Assembly: GCA_047495785.1 (NCBI GenBank)
Contig: JBLDXI010000042.1
Span: 4,340,001 to 4,404,000, forward strand
Length of the DNA stretch: 64,000 bases
Direction: 5' to 3'
From: Lepidodermella squamata
Taxonomy: Eukaryota > Gastrotricha
Shown: positions 60,601-64,000 of the stretch, piece by piece
How the letters are laid out: each line of letters begins with the position of its first letter
How positions within the stretch are numbered: the first letter of the stretch is position 1
Translations under genes and position numbers: made by a program
Notes under the pieces: generated by a model
What the model was told of the DNA's origin: nothing
Databases searched by the model: none
The model's input: only the letters and a program-made list of their open reading frames with translations

Positions 60601-63347
60601 ACGATAACTAAAGAATATGAAAAAGAATTGAACGACTAACAGCAAAACCGTTGAAGAAGACGGGTAAATCTAGATGCGTGATAAAATTTGATGAAAGTCT
60701 ATTGTCAACCATTAGTTGCTGGATTTTGATTAATTTAGAGCTTGGATTCAAAGGTTTCAGCGTAACGTGTGAAAAAATGTGATTTTACTTAGATTTTACT
60801 CAGAGCTCGATTTCTGAGGTAGATTAAGGGGACACCCTAAATTGCGGTTCCAGGTATATTTAGTCTCCAAAAATATGGTGTTCATAGTTTATTAACAAGC
60901 TCAAACAATAGATCTCACTATTATGCGTTTTTTGCGCTATTGCCGGTCATTTTACGAGTTATACTTCAAACTCCAGAGCCGATATCGATTTCAGTTATCG
61001 GTTATCGATTTTAGAAAAATCAGTGATTTTTCAATATATCAACAGTCCGCGAAGCTCGCATATGGCCATAATAATTATTCCAAATATCTGGGTAACTACA
61101 ATTAAGGGTCATTGATCTAACAAGGAACCGAGAATTAGCAAAAAATCAGAAAATCGAGTTCCAGAACGCTCAAATTTATATCAAATTTGTGTGACTATAA
61201 GTTGATGACCCAGGCGATCTCCCCAATTTGAAGTAGACTAGGGCTTTCCGGAAATCCCAACAAATTAAAATTTGAGACAATTGAATATTGATGAAATGAT
61301 TGAGTTTGATTATTATTTGATAACAGGTTCAAGGACGACTGCTGGGAGATTTACCGCCGCGAAGACGAAGTGTCGGAGACAATGGCGGTCATCAATTTCT
61401 GGCTGCAGGCCGTCTGCATAAAACTGCTGCCGTGCCTGCTGCTGACGCTTGCATCCATCGCCATCATGCGCACGCTGCGCGAGGCGGACGCGCGGCGGCG
61501 CCGGTTGCAGGGCGACAAGCGGCCGAGTGCGGCGCCGGGCTCGCACCCGCGCGGCACGGACGCGCGCATCCGCAACCGCACGATGATGCTACTCGGCCTG
61601 CTCGTCGTATTTTTGCTCACCGAATTCCCGCAGGGAATACTCACGCTCGTCTGCGGCATCATGGATGAAACCGTGTGGGACCAGATCTACCTTCCGTTGG
61701 GTAAGCACGCCTTTTATTCGTTTTCGAAATACTTTGTCCTATATAAGGACAGAAAAATATGAAATACCTATTTAGGGATTCGGTTTCCTTCATGGGTCAT
61801 TTAACGAAAAAAAATCGGAGAAACTCCGTAGAAACTGGAAATTACCGAAAATTACAGAAAATTACGTCTGAAATCGACTGGTGAATCATCAAAAATATAA
61901 AAACCCTGTTTTTTTACGGAATCAAAAGTCGTTTATTTCCGACCAAGTGTTTGCCTTGAAAAAACTGGTTGTTGATTCTCTAATTAGTGGATTGTTAGGT
62001 TTCCACAAGGGGCTGAAAACGATTCTGTCGAAAAACAGGGTTCTACAATTTTTGATGATTCACCAGTCGATTTCAGACTTAATTTAGGGTAATTTTCGGT
62101 AATTTCCAGGAATTTCTCCGAATCTATTCTCATTGGAAACTGGCAACGGTCCTAGGTTATTAGCATTTCTATAAGCTTTTGGCCATATGTTTTGATTCGA
62201 CGTTTTGTTATGGGAATTTTGCTCCATTTTTCAGTACTCACTCCGAGCTCACTTTTGGGACGCTGTATATCTTTACCCCCTCGCCTAGCAATGGTTTGTA
62301 GGCATACGTTGGTTGCTTGTTGCGCTTGCAAACGGTAGCCCACTTGAGGAGGGAGTGGAAGCTTGGTCACTTCAGACATTCGCCAAAGATCCTGAAAGAT
62401 CCTAGGTTCACATTTCATGTGAACGCACAGTTGAACCCAGCTTAAAGTTATCCGTGCCATAATCGCAGCCAAAATGTAAGGGGTTGGTTGAATTGCAGGA
62501 GCACCCAGGTTGCCACTCTCTTTTGGAAATTCTTGACTGATCAAGAAGGTTCCAAATAAAAGGTTCCAAAGAAAAGGTTCCCAAGATGGCATCCGTTCTG
62601 TCTTTTACATTTTGGCACGATTAATTCATTTTTTGTGTGTTTGTTCCAATAGGAAACTTCCTTGACATGCTGACGCTCATAAACGCTGGTGTTAACTTTG
62701 TGCTGTTCGCTTCAATGAGTTCCGAGTTCCGCGCGGCCCTGAACAAGCAGCTCAGTTCGTGGTGCCACTGCTACGCTCAGATGCTAGAGAAAAAGCAACA
62801 GGAACACCAGCAGTTGCAACAGCAGCCCAACAAGCAACGCCCACAGGCCGCTGCATCAAATCCTGCTCCAACACTAGTCGTCGTAGCTACACCAGACTCA
62901 ACCCTACTCACCCCGGCTAAAAACGGCCATGTCAACCATGGCATTCAGAAATCATCGTCAAAAAGCGTCGCACTTAATAGCCTAGATACAGCAGAAAAAT
63001 CAGATGCGGAAAGTTGTGTAGCCCTATTGAGCCCGTGTCAAAATAACGGAGATTGCAATCATAAGATGACTATGACTGAGGCAGGAGAAAGGAGTGAAAG
63101 CGAGAGCCCGTGCCATACGGCTGACTGCCAGCATGTTGTAAAACGAGAGCCTAGCATAGATCAAATAGCTGAGAACAGCTCGCCTGTAGTAGACGACATT
63201 GAGCCTACTGTTGATGAGCCGCAATTGGCTACAGGCAAGCAGTTTTCGATACTAGCGAACAGGGCCAAGTCCCAGGCTAGCAATCGGCGAGAATTAGCCA
63301 CCAAATTGATCCCCCTCCTCGCCAAAGAACAGGAGCAATTTGTATGA
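57678..63347 (+). CDS. Rhodopsin-class peptide GPCR, myosuppressin-receptor-like
   Basis: Exons 57678-57846, 59293-59746, 61327-61700 and 62653-63347 encode about 563 residues. After an extracellular N-terminus with an NTTG glycosylation site come VYAPIHAYLS, a first helix with GVFANILTVIVMSRPDMRTPTNRL, helices 2-4, a CWEIYRRE loop, helix 5, a basic third loop (RTLREADARRRRLQ), helix 6 and INAGVNFVLFASMSSEFR at helix 7. The DRY position reads FRV. The IH-Y, RPDMRTPTN and FR patterns match the myosuppressin/DMSR peptide-receptor group. The cytosolic tail is long (about 200 residues) with a Gln-rich stretch. The start is the least certain point: the frame is open upstream of the chosen ATG. Introns reach 1.4-1.6 kb. 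Confidence 0.85.
61816..62120. mobile_element. Foldback element inside the GPCR intron
   Basis: Inverted arms of about 95-105 bp. Both contain GGAAATTACCGAAAATTAC, then GTCTGAAATCGACTGGTGAA and ATCATCAAAAAT, and the outer ends are CGGAGAAA. The central loop is about 100 bp. There is no coding capacity, and the target duplication is not clear. Confidence 0.7.
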
Positions 63348-64000
63348 AATCAAGGAGTCCCCGATACCTCAAGTCTTAGCCTTATGAACCACAAATTTCG
63401 ACATATCTTCCTGTTAATGTATTCTCTCGAAATTTCGGACCATTTCTACGTGAATATAACCCACATTTTCTTATGAGCAGCGATCGATTTTTAACCGCTT
63501 TTCTACTCTTCTCATCTTTGTGTTGTTGTTTCGGCGAAAGAGACATGTTTCTACTTTATCGTGATTTCTAGTTGTTTTCGACAGATAACGAGCGCAACTT
63601 GATGATGTAAACAGACTTTGTCCGGTATTTTTTAGAATCAAAAAGCAGAGCGACTTTCTTACTTGTTATGAAATGATGGCTAAAAAAAATAAACTTCGAA
63701 CTGCATCTTGGTCATTGCGTGGCTTGTTTGTTTCACAATTTGCTGCTAATTCCAGGTCGAACAACACAATAAGTTGCAAGTCGATGATCGCAGACGTGTG
63801 GGGCAAAGTGGTGGGGACTCACGCATATATCAATAATTGATAGCAATAACACATGGCGGCGACCTTTTGCTGTGAGGGTCCATATATTTCGTAAAAGTAA
63901 CGCGTGACTGCGCGCGGGTGGGTACCATTCCGCATTGAACTTTTTAAATCAATAAAATACACTAATGGACTGTGTTAAGTACAGACACTGCCGCACTCTC
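63348..64000. other. 3' flank of the GPCR gene
   Basis: Untranslated and intergenic sequence. A poly(A) signal AATAAA at 63688-63693 would give a 3' UTR of about 0.35 kb. No other gene was seen up to the window end. Confidence 0.5.

Noticed and set aside
62152-62592. 146-codon minus-strand frame in the GPCR intron
   Set aside because: No domain, no splice support, and next to a foldback element; could be chance or repeat-derived.

Overview
The window is animal nuclear DNA: spliced genes with GT-AG introns, many of them only about 55-60 bp, long AT-rich spacers, and conserved metazoan proteins (a TDRD9/Spindle-E helicase, CTD nuclear-envelope phosphatase, cyclin B3, a myosuppressin-receptor-like GPCR). 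Gene density, about one gene per 5 kb, suggests a compact invertebrate (protostome-like) genome. The phylum cannot be fixed from this sequence. Several genes have a splice-acceptor-like TTTTTAG or TTTAG only 3-24 nt before the start codon, and two aminopeptidase genes lie 106 bp apart, which would fit spliced-leader trans-splicing but does not prove it.

Layout. 948-8789 (-): an eight-exon TDRD9/Spindle-E gene (piRNA-pathway DExH helicase with tudor domain and C-terminal zinc finger), with decayed antisense coding sequence in its largest intron. 9540-10413 (-): Dullard/CTDNEP1 phosphatase. 11380-13314 (+): intronless acyl-CoA oxidase. 13753-22540 (+): two tandem M1 puromycin-sensitive-type aminopeptidases. 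The second has three homologous, mutually substitutable terminal exons, the most striking gene-structure feature of the window. 22541-26573: spacer with a degenerate telomere-like tract. 26574-27803 (+): a 3CxxC zinc-finger protein. 28196-38143: a mobile-element-rich block with foldback elements, nested 8-bp-TSD elements and a duplicated segment carrying a small gene, plus a decayed membrane-protein gene. 40171-40680 (+): small secreted protein. 41629-42690 (-): GAPDH. 44781-46756 (-): cyclin B3. 48918-51033 (+): monocarboxylate transporter. 51587-52432 (+): coiled-coil protein. 57678-63347 (+): peptide GPCR.

Functionally the genes are mostly independent housekeeping, germline (TDRD9, cyclin B3) and signalling genes. 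The aminopeptidase pair is the only clear gene family cluster. No rRNA, tRNA or CRISPR was found. All family calls are from reading motifs and remembered family architecture; no database search was run.
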